From contig CAVSCD010000013.1 of NCBI GenBank assembly GCA_963726335.1, positions 97,771 through 161,770 of the forward strand: 64,000 bases of DNA, written 5' to 3'. The notes below the pieces were generated by a model. That model was given only the letters and a program-made list of their open reading frames with translations. It had not been told where the DNA came from and searched no databases. The position numbers and the translations under genes were made by a program. Source of the DNA: CAVSCD01 sp963726335 (GTDB taxonomy: Bacteria; Acidobacteriota; Aminicenantia; Aminicenantales; UBA8522). Positions 1-8,510 of this stretch are shown in pieces. Every line of letters starts with the position of its first letter. Positions within the stretch are counted from its first letter, which is position 1.

Positions 1-228
1 GTGGTCGTTTTCTGGCAGGCGCTGCTGATCGGGCTGATCGGCATCTTCGTCGGCTTCCTGCTTTTGGCCGGGTTCCTGTCCGGGACGCGGGACAGCCAGC
101 TCCCGGCCACTCTGCCCCTCTGGCTGCCGCCGCTCCACGCCGTGGTCACACTGGTCCTCTGCCTTTTGGGCTCGTCCTACGCCATGCGCCAGGCGGTCAA
201 GGTCGAGCCGGCCTCGGTTTTCCGTTAG
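1..228 (+). CDS. ABC transporter permease, FtsX/MacB-type, C-terminal fragment
   Basis: This is the last 75 residues of a permease whose body lies left of the window. Two hydrophobic helices (about residues 5-24 and 45-62) are followed by a short cytoplasmic tail ending AVKVEPASVFR. That tail is the usual end of FtsX-fold permeases of the MacB/DevC/LolC type, where an arginine-rich strip is followed by P-(A/S)-x-x-(L/F)-R. The ATPase follows after 9 bases and the membrane-fusion protein overlaps the ATPase, so this is the permease of a three-gene exporter. The 5' end is cut by the window edge, so the start is not real. Confidence 0.85.
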   Translation: MVVFWQALLIGLIGIFVGFLLLAGFLSGTRDSQLPATLPLWLPPLHAVVTLVLCLLGSSYAMRQAVKVEPASVFR

Positions 229-237
229 GACTGAACA

Positions 238-993
238 ATGTACGGCGGGAACGGTGAACAGAAACTTCCCAATGGGGCGATAGCCGCCCCGGTCCGCCTG
301 GAGGGGATCGCCCGGGATTTCTTCGATGGGAAGATCCTGCGCCGGGTCCTCAAAAAAATCGACCTCGAGATCTCGAGCGGCGAGCTAACGGTCATCGCCG
401 GTCCCTCGGGGAGCGGCAAGAGCACGCTCCTCACCATCATCGGCTTCCTGCTCCAGCCCTCCGAGGGCCGGATCTTCATCCAGGGCCGGGAGGTCACCCG
501 GTTCTCTTCGGCCAGGCTGGCCACGCTGCGCAAGGACAAGATCGGGTTTGTCTTCCAGCAATCGGTCCTGATCCCGGCTTTGACGGTGCTCGAGAATGCC
601 GTCCTCCCCTTCGGCATCCAGGGGAAGTCCGTCCCGAAGGCGGTCAAGGCCAGGGCCAGGCAGCTTCTGGAGACGCTGGGGCTCAAGGAGTATGTCAACG
701 CCATGCCCCAGCGGCTCTCTCTCGGACAGCAGCAGCGGGTCTCGATCGCCAGGGCGCTGATCAACGATCCGCCGCTGCTCCTCTGCGACGAGCCCACGTC
801 CGCGCTGGACGCGGAGAGCAGCGCCGTCGTCCTCGACACCCTGAAGAATCTCTCCGGGGAACCGGCGCGGGCGGTCGTTATGGTCACCCATGATCCGCGC
901 GTCTTTCCCTTCGCCGACCGGCTGCTCAAGATCGAGGACGGGGCGATCGTCTATGATTCGAAGGCGGGACGCCAAGGAGAGTCCGTCTCATGA
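238..993 (+). CDS. ABC exporter ATP-binding subunit (DevA/MacB/LolD-like)
   Basis: A 251-residue ATPase expected to drive the adjacent FtsX-type permease from the cytoplasmic face. Visible motifs are Walker A GPSGSGKST (55-63), Q-loop in VFQQS (105-109), signature LSLGQQQ (160-166) and Walker B LLLCDEP (180-186) followed by TSALD; the H-loop is in VMVTHD near 217-222. LSLGQQQ rather than LSGGQ is a conservative variant also seen in DevA-like ATPases. It lies 9 bases after the permease stop, and its own stop overlaps the next start (ATGA), so the three genes are probably one operon. The first 15 or so residues are not conserved and the true start could be slightly downstream. The substrate is not evident. 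Confidence 0.93.
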   Translation: MYGGNGEQKLPNGAIAAPVRLEGIARDFFDGKILRRVLKKIDLEISSGELTVIAGPSGSGKSTLLTIIGFLLQPSEGRIFIQGREVTRFSSARLATLRKDKIGFVFQQSVLIPALTVLENAVLPFGIQGKSVPKAVKARARQLLETLGLKEYVNAMPQRLSLGQQQRVSIARALINDPPLLLCDEPTSALDAESSAVVLDTLKNLSGEPARAVVMVTHDPRVFPFADRLLKIEDGAIVYDSKAGRQGESVS

Positions 994-1877
994 AAAGGAT
1001 CATCACCACCGTTGTCTTCCTGGCGATCCTCATCGCCGGATCGATCTTCATCGTCAGGACCATAACCCGGTCGTCGGCGGCGCCCCAGGTCGCTCCGCCG
1101 CTCGACCTCGGCCGGGCGCCGGCCCGGGTCTACGGCCAGCTCGAGCCGGCCGGACGCGAGGTCTTCGTGGCCTCTCCGGTGACACGAAGAGTCATCCGGG
1201 TCCATGTTCAGGAAGGCCGCCTGGTCAAGCGGGGCCAGATCATGCTGTCGCTCGAGAACGAAGTCGAAAAAGCCGAGATCCAGGTCGCCCTCGCCAAAGT
1301 GGAGTCCATCCGCCGGGAACTGGCGATCGGCCAGGACATCCTGAAGCGGCGGGCGAACCTCTACGCCAAGGAAGCGGACACCCAATACGCCTATATGCAG
1401 GCCAAGCTGCAGGTCGATCTTCTCCTGAGCAACCTCGCCCTGGCCGAGGAGGAAGCGGACCTGGCCAAAGTCCGGTTGCGGCAGCTCGAGCTGCTCTCAC
1501 CGGTCGACGGAAAAATCTACAAATTCGACGTCCGGCTGGGAGAATCACTGACCGCCGACGATGCGTCGAAAATCGTGCTCGGGTCGCCCGACCTCTGGGT
1601 CCGCCTCTCGGTGGAGGCCTTCTGGATGGACCGGGTTCGGATCGGCGACCGCTACCAGGTCTTTGACTCGGAGACGAACGCGCCCGTCGGACAGGGCGAA
1701 GTCATCGCCATGGCTCCGTATCTCGGCCGGCGGAATTTCCGGACCGAAGACGACCAGGAGCGCTTTGATACCAAATACCTGGATGTCGTCCTCCGGCTGG
1801 AAGAAGCGGGAGTTGATCTGCCTCTGGGATTGTCCGTGGTGGCCGTTCTGCCGCCGGCCGCGGAGAAGAAAACATGA
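990..1877 (+). CDS. HlyD/DevB-like membrane-fusion (periplasmic adaptor) protein
   Basis: A 295-residue adaptor subunit linking the inner-membrane ABC complex to the outer membrane. It has an N-terminal signal anchor (residues 5-25), then a lipoyl/barrel half-motif (GQLEPAGREVFVASPVTRRVIRVHVQEGRLVKRGQIMLSLEN is a typical biotinyl-lipoyl strand set), a coiled-coil hairpin (about 85-160, rich in A, E, K and L), and the second lipoyl half (LLSPVDGKIYKFDVRLGE). A beta-barrel follows (WVRLSVEAFWMDRVRIGD). The ATG overlaps the ATPase stop by four bases, showing translational coupling. A DevBCA- or MacAB-type exporter is the best reading. The cargo could be a lipid, peptide or glycolipid, and nothing here decides which. 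Confidence 0.9.
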   Translation: MKRIITTVVFLAILIAGSIFIVRTITRSSAAPQVAPPLDLGRAPARVYGQLEPAGREVFVASPVTRRVIRVHVQEGRLVKRGQIMLSLENEVEKAEIQVALAKVESIRRELAIGQDILKRRANLYAKEADTQYAYMQAKLQVDLLLSNLALAEEEADLAKVRLRQLELLSPVDGKIYKFDVRLGESLTADDASKIVLGSPDLWVRLSVEAFWMDRVRIGDRYQVFDSETNAPVGQGEVIAMAPYLGRRNFRTEDDQERFDTKYLDVVLRLEEAGVDLPLGLSVVAVLPPAAEKKT

Positions 1878-1974
1878 TGCCCTTCGGCGACGTCGAGCCA
1901 AGGGACGGGCGTTCCCCGGATCGAACTCCGGAACTATGGCCACGGCCTGATGTGCGGGCCGGTCTTTTAGGCCC

Positions 1975-3315
1975 TCAGGCTTTCGCCGGCAGGCGGTCGA
2001 GGATCGCCAGGCAGTGCATCAGGGCACGGAGGTAATGATAGTTGTCCTTGCGCATGGTGTGGGGCTGGTAGGTGAAGACCCGGTCAGTGAACAGGAGATG
2101 GAGCGGATAGCCGTGGGGCCGGAGCGAGAGCTTTTTATCGTTCACGGCTTTGGCCCGGCTGAAATAGCGCTCGGCCCACTCGGCGCCGCGGCGCTCGTAA
2201 ACCATCAGGGTCGCGATCAAAACTTCGGCCACCGACCAGTGTGACTTGACGTAATTGAACTCGCCGCGCTCGCGGAATTCGACGGTCATGCCCGCAGGTT
2301 TGACGGCCGGCCAGTCGAAGCAGCCTTGCCCGACGTTAATGCCGTAGACCACGCCGCCGTGGATGTGGTCCCAGCCGATCTCGAGGAGGTCGAGGACCCG
2401 TTCGGCGGCGCGGTCGAAGAGCGCCGGATCGCCGCGGCGGCCCGCCTCGTCCATGACCATCCACATGACCTCGATGCCGTGCCCGGGGTTGCCTTGAGAC
2501 CTCTGGGCGGGGAGGCGGTCGAGGTTGGCGCCCAGGAGCTCGTTGAACAACTTGAGCTCCGGATCGTAGAACCGGTCCATGATGGCCGCGAGGCAATCGT
2601 CGGCGATCCGGCGGACATCGGGAATGTCCCGGCGGCGGAGGACCTGGGTGGCGATCTCGAGGTCGGCCATCTCCATGTTGAAACCCCGGGTCCCCGCCGG
2701 GTGGGTCAGAAAGAGGCGCTCCGGGTCGCGGACGAACTTATAGTGACGGAGGTAGAGCTCGAGGGCATCGGCGAACAGCTTCTCGTCGCCCGCCGCCGCG
2801 GCCAGCTCGAACATCCCCTCGATACCGAAGTAACAGCCGAAGGGATCGTTATCGAAGCCTTGGACCACCGTGCCGTCCCGGGCCACGACCGTCGCCCAGC
2901 GCATCTTTTCCTTATCCTGGGGGAAGTACCGAAGCATGAAGTCGCAGCTCTTGCGGGCGACCTCGAGATACCGCGGGTTCTTGTCGAAGTGGAGGTAGAG
3001 GTGGCTGAAGATCCAGACGCCCCGGCCCTGGAACCAATGGAACTTGTTCGTGTCCACGAGCGTTCCGTCGTGGTCCAAGCTGCACATGAACCCGCCGCGG
3101 TCGAGGTCGATGCCGTGGGACAGGAAAAAGCCGACGTATTCGTCGAGGTCGCGCTGAAAATCACTCCGGAGGGAGTCGAGGGGGACGCCGCCCAGGGACG
3201 CGGCGGTCTTGGGCGCCTGCGATCGGGGATCTCCTATGGTGCGCTCGGACCTCAGGTATCCGGGCAGGGCGACCGATGCGGCGGCCGCGGCGCCGATGAA
3301 CTCGCGTCTTTTCAT
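1975..3315 (-). CDS. Tat-exported N-acylglucosamine 2-epimerase (AGE) family protein
   Basis: A 446-residue protein with a twin-arginine leader (MKRREFIGAAAAASVALPGYL) followed by an (alpha/alpha)6-barrel typical of AGE/cellobiose 2-epimerases. Recognisable family segments are RGVWIFSHLY (where the RxxW usually binds sugar), GFDNDPFGCYFGIEGMFELAAAAGD, GHGIEVMWMVMDEAGRRGD with its catalytic-type His, and HSxW-like KSHWSVAEVLIATLMVYE. The length is a little above the usual 390-420 because of the leader. The start is supported by a strong AGGAGG site nine bases upstream. It converges with the exporter operon. Exported AGE proteins often act on unsaturated or modified sugars, and several are annotated only as glycosyl hydrolase-like. 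The exact sugar cannot be read from sequence. Confidence 0.88.
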   Translation of the reverse strand: MKRREFIGAAAAASVALPGYLRSERTIGDPRSQAPKTAASLGGVPLDSLRSDFQRDLDEYVGFFLSHGIDLDRGGFMCSLDHDGTLVDTNKFHWFQGRGVWIFSHLYLHFDKNPRYLEVARKSCDFMLRYFPQDKEKMRWATVVARDGTVVQGFDNDPFGCYFGIEGMFELAAAAGDEKLFADALELYLRHYKFVRDPERLFLTHPAGTRGFNMEMADLEIATQVLRRRDIPDVRRIADDCLAAIMDRFYDPELKLFNELLGANLDRLPAQRSQGNPGHGIEVMWMVMDEAGRRGDPALFDRAAERVLDLLEIGWDHIHGGVVYGINVGQGCFDWPAVKPAGMTVEFRERGEFNYVKSHWSVAEVLIATLMVYERRGAEWAERYFSRAKAVNDKKLSLRPHGYPLHLLFTDRVFTYQPHTMRKDNYHYLRALMHCLAILDRLPAKA

Positions 3316-3488
3316 GCCGAACCTCCTTCTCTATTGCCGCCGCACAAAAACAGAATCGGACACCGCTTTGGGTCGATGCCCGGTGCGGTCAAGACAGAAC
3401 TCTCTTATAATTTCGGGAGATCGCGAAGTCAACAAGCCAGAACGGGGCTCCGAAATTTGCCGATAGAAACAGAAGCCGTTTATTTATG

Positions 3489-3566
3489 CGTCATGGCGAG
3501 TCCCCGAAGGGGACGTGGCCATCTCATCGTAAACTGCTGAGATCACCACGCTTCGCTCGTGATGAT
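3489..3566. repeat. Palindromic intergenic element of the 'cgtcat..gcgag' type
   Basis: The left arm starting CGTCATGGCGAG and containing GTGGCCATCTCA pairs imperfectly with the right arm TGAGATCACCAC ... CTCGTGATGAT, separated by a short loop near 3529-3537. The whole unit can fold into one long hairpin. It resembles widespread bacterial REP/MITE-like palindromes that begin CGTCATTGCGAG. It lies between the AGE gene and gene remnants and may also act as an RNA stem-loop. Confidence 0.7.
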
Positions 3567-3592
3567 ATTTTTCGATCGGCAATCTCGGGGGG

Positions 3593-3800
3593 CTACTCCC
3601 AGACGCAGGTGTCCTGGTGGCGGTAGATCTCGTCGCCGATGCCCGTCGCGTTATGGCTTACCGGTGCGCCCTCTATGACGTGAAATTCCTGGACGACGAC
3701 GCGCCGCATAGATCATAGGTGATATCCGGCCGCAATACCGGTTATCGAGTCGGGCCTCTAATATCGATCTGAATGTCTGCCGACAACGTCCGTGACATAG
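3593..3800 (-). pseudogene. Decayed coding remnant, unknown protein
   Basis: One reading frame here reads like protein (GIYVTDVVGRHSDRY, a stop, RPDSITGIAAGYH, a stop, then a 38-residue open stretch from 3709 to 3593 starting MRRVVVQEFHVIEGAP and ending CVWE). The two in-frame stops and the lack of a start argue for a degraded 3' end of a gene. No family was recognised. It is close to the frameshifted small secreted protein upstream (3870-4177) and could once have belonged to the same gene. Confidence 0.4.
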
Positions 3801-3869
3801 ATCCCCGATCACGAACTGGAGCCTGAAGTTGCGCCATCCGCCGAGGAATGCCTCCAGAAACCGGCGCTG

Positions 3870-4177
3870 TCATTCCGCCCAAAGCTTCTCGTACTTTGGG
3901 GTGAGGAGCGAAGTGCCGCGCTCGCCCAAGCGCTCGGCAACGGCGATAAAGTCCCTCGCTTTCGAAACTCATCCGAGAGATAGCCGTTGTCTTCAATAAT
4001 CTTCTCCACCAATTTCTGAATCACCTCGGGATCGACTCTCAGGCCTGGCTTTATCTTGACGAGGCTGGCCAAGACCTTGTCAGTCTGTGGCGAAATCTCT
4101 TTCGTCTGGCAGAACGCACCAAGCGACGTCAGCAAGAAGCAGACGATGACCAAACACGCCGTCTTCCGGATACACAT
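3870..4177 (-). pseudogene. Small secreted protein, frameshifted
   Basis: The frame opening at 4177 encodes a clear Sec signal peptide (MCIRKTACLVIVCFLLTSLGAFCQ) and a hydrophilic helical stretch (VLASLVKIKPGLRVDPEVIQKLVEKIIEDNGYLSDEF). Near 3972 the protein-like reading moves to another frame (ARDFIAVAERLGERGTSLLTPKYEKLWAE) and ends at a TGA at 3870-3872. Joined, this would be a secreted helical protein of about 100 residues of unknown function. The single indel may be natural or an assembly error. Confidence 0.5.
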
Positions 4178-4519
4178 TCGACCCTCCCCTAAGACTTAAG
4201 ATTGAAGATGAGGGAAATATATGACGGTCCCGCATGCCTGTCAAGCTGTCTTAACGTCTCCGTTCCTGTGGACGCTTTATCTCGGGATCAGGGTCCTGTC
4301 ACGGCGATCCCCCGTCAGTCCTCCCTCCGACCTCTTCCGGAGGCACCGACGTTTTCGAAGCCTCACCTGATTCCCAGGGGAGGAAGGAGGGGTTAATACT
4401 ATGAATAGATTCTTGGGAAGTGCCTCCGTCATAAGTCGGTCCGGGCTGGCGGGGGGCCCCCACGCCGCGCCACCCTCCAGCTAGTTCATCGCCCTCACAG
4501 GACGGGGACTGCCTGCTCA
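4178..4519. other. Intergenic stretch downstream of cydB
   Basis: No convincing gene is present. A GC-rich perfect-stem hairpin (GGCGGGGG ... CCCCC-ACGCC, about 4448-4466) lies about 55 bases past the cydB stop and could end its transcript, but there is no U-tract. A 27-codon frame at 4401-4484 on the plus strand has a good AGGAGG site but nothing protein-like in it. The promoter for the small secreted protein on the minus strand must lie between 4178 and about 4260. Confidence 0.4.
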
Positions 4520-5530
4520 TCAATATGCCGGACCCCCGCCGGGCTTGCCGCGGAATACCCGGTAGACCCAGGCCTGGTAGGCGATGACGAAGGGCACGAA
4601 GACGACGGCCACGATGGTCATGATCCTGAGCGTGTACGGACTCGACGCGGCGTTGAAGATCGTCAGGCTGCTCTCCGGGTCGAGCCGCGACGGGATCAGG
4701 TTCGGGAAGAGCCCGACAAAGCCGGTGAAGACCAGGAAGACAATCGTCGCGCACGACGAAAGGAACGCCGGGAACGGCCGGTTTTTCGAAATCCAGACCC
4801 TGGCCAGGATCAAGGAAACACTGCCAGAAGCGGCACGGCCAGCCAGACGGGCCGGTCGAGGATAATTCTCAGCCAGCTTGGTCCGGAGCGCCGACCAGGC
4901 AAGAAAGACAACTGCCGCGACAGCTGTAATAAGCCAAGCCGGACGGGCCCGGCGCAACGCCGTCTCCCCGATCCCGCCATCCGCCCTCATCGCCAGCCAG
5001 AGCAGTCCGTGCATTACAAACATGGCCACAAACAGGACGCCCGTCAGCAGCGCGTACGGATCCAACAAAGCGAGCGAGCCCCCGCGCCAACCCTGGGCGT
5101 CGATCGGCAGCCCGCGGAAGAGGTTGCCGAAGGCGAGGCCGAAAAGAAAAGCCGGGACCAGGCTGCCCGCGAAGAACCCGGCGTCCCAGAGCCTCTTCCA
5201 GCCGGGCGCTTCACCCTTGCCCCGGAATTCGAGGGACACACCCCGGAGGATGAGACCGAATAGGATAAAGAGCGTCGCGAGGTAAAGCTCGCTGAAGAGC
5301 GTGGCGTAAGCCGCTGGAAAAGCCGCGAAGGTCGCGCCTCCCGCCGTGATCAGCCAGACTTCATTGCCGTCCCAGACAGGACCGATTGACGCCCTGATGG
5401 CCGATCGTTTCGCCTCGTCCTTCCCCAGAAACGGATACAGAATTCCCAGGCCCAGGTCGAAGCCGTCCAGCATGAAGTAGACAGCCCACAGGACGGCCCA
5501 GAGGATGAACCACGTGATCAGGTAGAACAC
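4520..5530 (-). CDS. cydB: Cytochrome bd ubiquinol oxidase subunit II
   Basis: A 336-residue integral membrane protein, the partner of CydA in the proton-translocating, cyanide-resistant quinol oxidase. The N-terminus is diagnostic: W-x-Y-F-M-L-D-G-F-D-L-G-x-G followed by RRSAIRASIGPVWDGNEVWLITAGGATFAAFPAAYA-like sequence with the conserved WDGNEVWL motif. About eight helices are visible. It starts one base after cydA stops, so the two are co-transcribed. Residues about 219-243 (bases about 4800-4875) read poorly (NYPRPARLAGRAASGSVSL). The neighbouring frame gives the expected ILDRPVWLAVPLLAVF, so two compensating one-base indels probably garble this loop. This could be sequencing error. Confidence 0.95.
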   Translation of the reverse strand: MFYLITWFILWAVLWAVYFMLDGFDLGLGILYPFLGKDEAKRSAIRASIGPVWDGNEVWLITAGGATFAAFPAAYATLFSELYLATLFILFGLILRGVSLEFRGKGEAPGWKRLWDAGFFAGSLVPAFLFGLAFGNLFRGLPIDAQGWRGGSLALLDPYALLTGVLFVAMFVMHGLLWLAMRADGGIGETALRRARPAWLITAVAAVVFLAWSALRTKLAENYPRPARLAGRAASGSVSLILARVWISKNRPFPAFLSSCATIVFLVFTGFVGLFPNLIPSRLDPESSLTIFNAASSPYTLRIMTIVAVVFVPFVIAYQAWVYRVFRGKPGGGPAY

Positions 5531-5531
5531 C

Positions 5532-6884
5532 TCAGGCCTCCGCCTTCCGGGATTCCTGTCCCGCGCCCGGCGGAATGTCGTCCGGATCGGCGCGGGAATA
5601 CCTGGCCAGAAGATAGATATCCACCGCCGCCAACAGCCCGTAGATGAGTGTGAACCCGATGAGGGAAGTGATCACGTGACCGGGCTGAACCGAGCCCGAG
5701 ACCCCCTCGGAAGTCCTCATCAGGCCATGGACAATCCAGGGCTGCCGCCCGATCTCGGTGACGATCCAGCCGGCGGTAATGGCGATATAGGGAAGGGGGA
5801 TCCCATAGAGGAGGATTTTCAAGTAGGCGCGGCTCGACTCGAGACGTCCCCGGCGCGCCTTAATCCACCCCAGAAAAGTCAGGATTATAAAGAGCATGCC
5901 CAGCCCAACCATGATCCGGAAACCCAGGAAAACCGGCAGGACCGGCGGCCGGTCTGCCGGAGGAAACGCCTTGAGGCCTTTGACCTCGGCATCCGTCTCA
6001 TGGAAGGCCATCAGGCTCAGGCCGCCAGGGATCGCCAGGTACTCGAAATAGTTTCTCTCGTTCCCGGCATCCGGCCAGAGGAAGAGAGTGAACGGGGCGT
6101 TCGATTTCGTCTCCCAGAACGACTCCATGGCCGCCAGTTTGGCCGGCTGGTATTTGGCCACCAGCACGCCGCTCCGGTCGCCGGCCGCCGCCACGAGCAC
6201 CGAGCTCACCAGGCCGAACGCGGCCGCCATCCGGAACGAAGTCCGGAAAAAGGGGACATGGCTGCCCTTCAGCAGGTGATAGGCCGAGACGCCCATCACG
6301 AACACGGCCCCGAGCACGTAGCCGGAAAGGGTCGTGTGGACGAAGGCCGCCCAGCCGACAGGGTTGGTGACAAAAGAGCCCAAGTCCGAGAGCTCGGCGC
6401 GCCCGTTCCTGAGGACGAACCCGACCGGCCGCTGCATCCAGCCGTTTGCCATCAGGATCCAGAACGCCGACAGGGTTGAGGCGATGGCCACAAGCCAGAT
6501 GGCCAGGAGATGGACGCGCTTCGATACCTTCTCCCAGCCGAACGCCCAGAGTCCGATGAAGACCGACTCGAGGGAGAAAGCGGCGATCGCCTCGATCGCC
6601 AGCGGGATGCCGAAGATGTCCCCCGCGTAGCGGGAGTATTCCGCCCAGTTCATCCCGAACTGGAACTCGAGCGTGAGGCCGGTGACGACTCCCAGGGCGA
6701 AGTTGATGATGAACAGCCTCCCCCAGAACCTGGCCATCCGGAGATAGAGCTCTTCGCCGGTCCGGACGAAGCGGGTTTCCATCCAGGCGACGAGGAGCGA
6801 CAGCCCGAGCGTCAGGGGAACGAAGATAAAATGGAAGGCGGCGGTCAGGCCGAACTGCAGCCGGCTCAGGGCAAGTACGCTCAT
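5532..6884 (-). CDS. cydA: Cytochrome bd ubiquinol oxidase subunit I
   Basis: A 450-residue quinol oxidase subunit that binds haems b558, b595 and d. The start LSRLQFGLTAAFHFIFVPLTLG carries the haem b595-ligand His (residue 18 here; His19 in E. coli). The helix FGMNWAEYSRYAGDIFGIPLAIEAIAAFSLES has the conserved acidic residues of the proton path, and GRQPW near residue 378 is the family signature. The Q-loop between helices VI and VII is short, typical of the CydA short-loop class. The start has an AAGGAAGG ribosome site. It forms an operon with cydB. A bd oxidase suggests respiration at low oxygen or oxygen detoxification in a mainly anaerobic organism. Confidence 0.97.
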   Translation of the reverse strand: MSVLALSRLQFGLTAAFHFIFVPLTLGLSLLVAWMETRFVRTGEELYLRMARFWGRLFIINFALGVVTGLTLEFQFGMNWAEYSRYAGDIFGIPLAIEAIAAFSLESVFIGLWAFGWEKVSKRVHLLAIWLVAIASTLSAFWILMANGWMQRPVGFVLRNGRAELSDLGSFVTNPVGWAAFVHTTLSGYVLGAVFVMGVSAYHLLKGSHVPFFRTSFRMAAAFGLVSSVLVAAAGDRSGVLVAKYQPAKLAAMESFWETKSNAPFTLFLWPDAGNERNYFEYLAIPGGLSLMAFHETDAEVKGLKAFPPADRPPVLPVFLGFRIMVGLGMLFIILTFLGWIKARRGRLESSRAYLKILLYGIPLPYIAITAGWIVTEIGRQPWIVHGLMRTSEGVSGSVQPGHVITSLIGFTLIYGLLAAVDIYLLARYSRADPDDIPPGAGQESRKAEA

Positions 6885-6921
6885 CCGTTGATCCTTCCTT
6901 AGAAATGCAGGATGCCACCTT

Positions 6922-6950
6922 TAGCTAATCCAATCCCGCCGAGTTGTCAA
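6922..6950 (-). promoter_or_regulatory. Sigma70-like promoter of cydAB
   Basis: On the minus strand TTGACA (6945-6950) is followed after 17 bases by TAGCTA (6922-6927), with about 37 bases of leader to the cydA ATG. The -35 is perfect and the -10 is weak, which would suit activated expression. Confidence 0.55.
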
Positions 6951-6963
6951 CTGCCCGGGAATG

Positions 6964-6992
6964 TTGCCAACGGCCGCCCGTTGCCTTAATAT
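6964..6992 (+). promoter_or_regulatory. Promoter giving a leaderless CDF transcript
   Basis: TTGCCA (6964-6969), a 17-base spacer and TAATAT (6987-6992). Only seven bases separate the -10 from the ATG at 7000, so transcription should begin at or next to the start codon. This also argues against the upstream in-frame ATG at 6961, which would lie inside the promoter. Confidence 0.55.
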
Positions 6993-6999
6993 TGGGAAG

Positions 7000-8430
7000 A
7001 TGTCCTCCAAGTCGCCGCTCGCCGAACGCGCCGCGGAAATCGGGAAAAAGTCCGCCGCCCGGAATTCCGTTTTCGCCGCCTTCTTCCTGACGGGGATGAA
7101 GCTCGTCGTCGGCCTGATCACGGGCAGCCTGGGGATCCTGGCGGAAGCGGCCCACTCGGCGCTTGACCTCGTCGCCGCCGTCGTCACCCTGCTCGCCGTT
7201 CACGTCTCCGACAAGCCGGCGGACCACGATCATACCTACGGCCACGGCAAAGTCGAGAATTTCTCCGCCCTGATCGAGACCGTGCTCCTTTTTGTGACTT
7301 GCGCCTGGATCATCTACGAGGCCGTCGTCCGGCTTTTCTTCAAGTCGGTGCACGTCGACCCCAGCCTCTGGGCGTTCCTCGTCATGGCCGTGTCCATCGG
7401 CGTCGATGTCAGCCGCTCCCGGATGCTCGCCGCGGCCGCCGAAAAGCACCGGAGCCAGGCCCTCGAGGCCGACGCGCTTCATTTTTCGACCGATGTCTGG
7501 AGCTCCTCGGTGGTCATCCTGGGGCTCACGGTCGTCTGGCTGGGCCGGCACGCCCCGCCGCGCTACGCCCGTTTCTTTGAGAGGGCCGACGCCCTGGCCG
7601 CGCTCGGCGTCGCCTTCATCGTGCTCTTCGTGAGCTACCGGCTGGGCCGGCGGACGATCGACGTCCTCCTCGACCGGGCGCCGGACGGCCTGCCGCAGCA
7701 GCTCCGGGAGGCCGCGGAGAAGGTCGACGGCGTGTTCGACGTCGGGCAGGTGCGCGTCCGCCGCTCCGGCCCGGTGTTTTTCGTGGACATGACGGTCGCC
7801 GTCGACCGCAACCTGTCGTTCGAGCGGACCCACGCCATCGCCGAGAAGGTCGAAGGCCGCGTCCAGGAGATCTCCCCCGGGGCCGACGTCGTCATCCACA
7901 CCGACCCGAAGGAGGTCGAGCGGGAGGCCCTGGCCAAGCGCATCCGCGCCGTCGCCTACCGGAACCAGATGAGCGTCCACAACATCGCCCTTCACGAAAG
8001 CCGGAACCGCGTTTTCGTCGACCTCCATCTCGAGGTGGACGACCATCTTTCCCTGGCGCAGGCCCACGAGATGGCGAGCCACATCGAAGAGGACCTGCAT
8101 AAAGACCTGCCCGAGATCAGCGAGGTTTATGTCCACATGGAATCCCGGGGAATGGGGCTGGGCGAGGGGGAGGACGTGACCGCCAGGGAGGACGGCCTGG
8201 TGCGGCGGATCAAAGAGATCGCCGACGGACTGGCCGGATACGGGAGCTGCCACAACGTCCTTGTCCGCCGCCGCGGCGAGAGACATGCGGTTTCCTTGCA
8301 CTGCCACTTCGACCGGAATATGTCCATCGTCGAAGCCCACGACATCACGACACGCATCGAGGCCCGGCTGACGGAGGCGATCCCGGAACTCGACCGCATC
8401 CTCGTCCACGCCGAGCCGGAAAACCGCTGA
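7000..8430 (+). CDS. Cation diffusion facilitator (CDF) transporter with three C-terminal domains
   Basis: A divalent-metal/proton antiporter of the inner membrane (likely Zn, Fe, Mn or Co efflux), about 476 residues from the ATG at 7000. Six helices occupy about residues 15-215. Metal-site residues are visible as HSALD in helix 2 (AEAAHSALDLVAA) and ALHFSTD in helix 5, with the YGHGKVEN loop between. The cytosolic part is unusually long: three successive ferredoxin-like units of about 75 residues (starting near LPQQLREAAEKVDGVFDV, LAKRIRAVAYRNQMSVHNI and LVRRIKEIADGLAGYGSCHNV), each with a V-D-L/V-H-x-x-V-D-x-x-x-S or similar strand and a final V-H-x-(D/E) strand. Ordinary CDFs have one. An upstream ATG at 6961 is in frame but sits in the promoter. 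Confidence 0.93.
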   Translation: MSSKSPLAERAAEIGKKSAARNSVFAAFFLTGMKLVVGLITGSLGILAEAAHSALDLVAAVVTLLAVHVSDKPADHDHTYGHGKVENFSALIETVLLFVTCAWIIYEAVVRLFFKSVHVDPSLWAFLVMAVSIGVDVSRSRMLAAAAEKHRSQALEADALHFSTDVWSSSVVILGLTVVWLGRHAPPRYARFFERADALAALGVAFIVLFVSYRLGRRTIDVLLDRAPDGLPQQLREAAEKVDGVFDVGQVRVRRSGPVFFVDMTVAVDRNLSFERTHAIAEKVEGRVQEISPGADVVIHTDPKEVEREALAKRIRAVAYRNQMSVHNIALHESRNRVFVDLHLEVDDHLSLAQAHEMASHIEEDLHKDLPEISEVYVHMESRGMGLGEGEDVTAREDGLVRRIKEIADGLAGYGSCHNVLVRRRGERHAVSLHCHFDRNMSIVEAHDITTRIEARLTEAIPELDRILVHAEPENR

Positions 8431-8473
8431 TCGGCAGGGTCGGTCGTTCCCCAAAGAGCGTTGCCGGACGAAG

Positions 8474-8502
8474 TTGACTCGGGGCCGCGCAGATTGTATA
8501 GT
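8474..8502 (+). promoter_or_regulatory. Promoter of the URO-D family gene, probably leaderless
   Basis: TTGACT (8474-8479), a 17-base spacer and TATAGT (8497-8502). The ATG at 8511 is only eight bases past the -10 and has no ribosome-binding site, so a leaderless mRNA is expected. Confidence 0.6.
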
Positions 8503-8510
8503 TTCGGGCG

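Noticed and set aside
3489..3566. Considered as a CRISPR fragment because of its palindromic shape
   Set aside because: Only a single unit is present; there are no spaced direct repeats and no cas genes in the window.
4401..4484. 27-codon open frame with a strong AGGAGG site downstream of cydB
   Set aside because: The sequence overlaps a GC-rich hairpin, has no protein-like composition and does not resemble CydX, which would be on the other strand directly after cydB.
4299..4520. 73-codon frame overlapping the cydB stop on the minus strand
   Set aside because: It is hydrophilic, low in complexity and unlike CydX/CydH; more likely chance in GC-rich DNA.
6925..8454. Long (509-codon) open frame antisense to the CDF gene
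   Set aside because: It is a typical GC-rich antisense shadow; the plus strand encodes a clear six-helix transporter with metal motifs.
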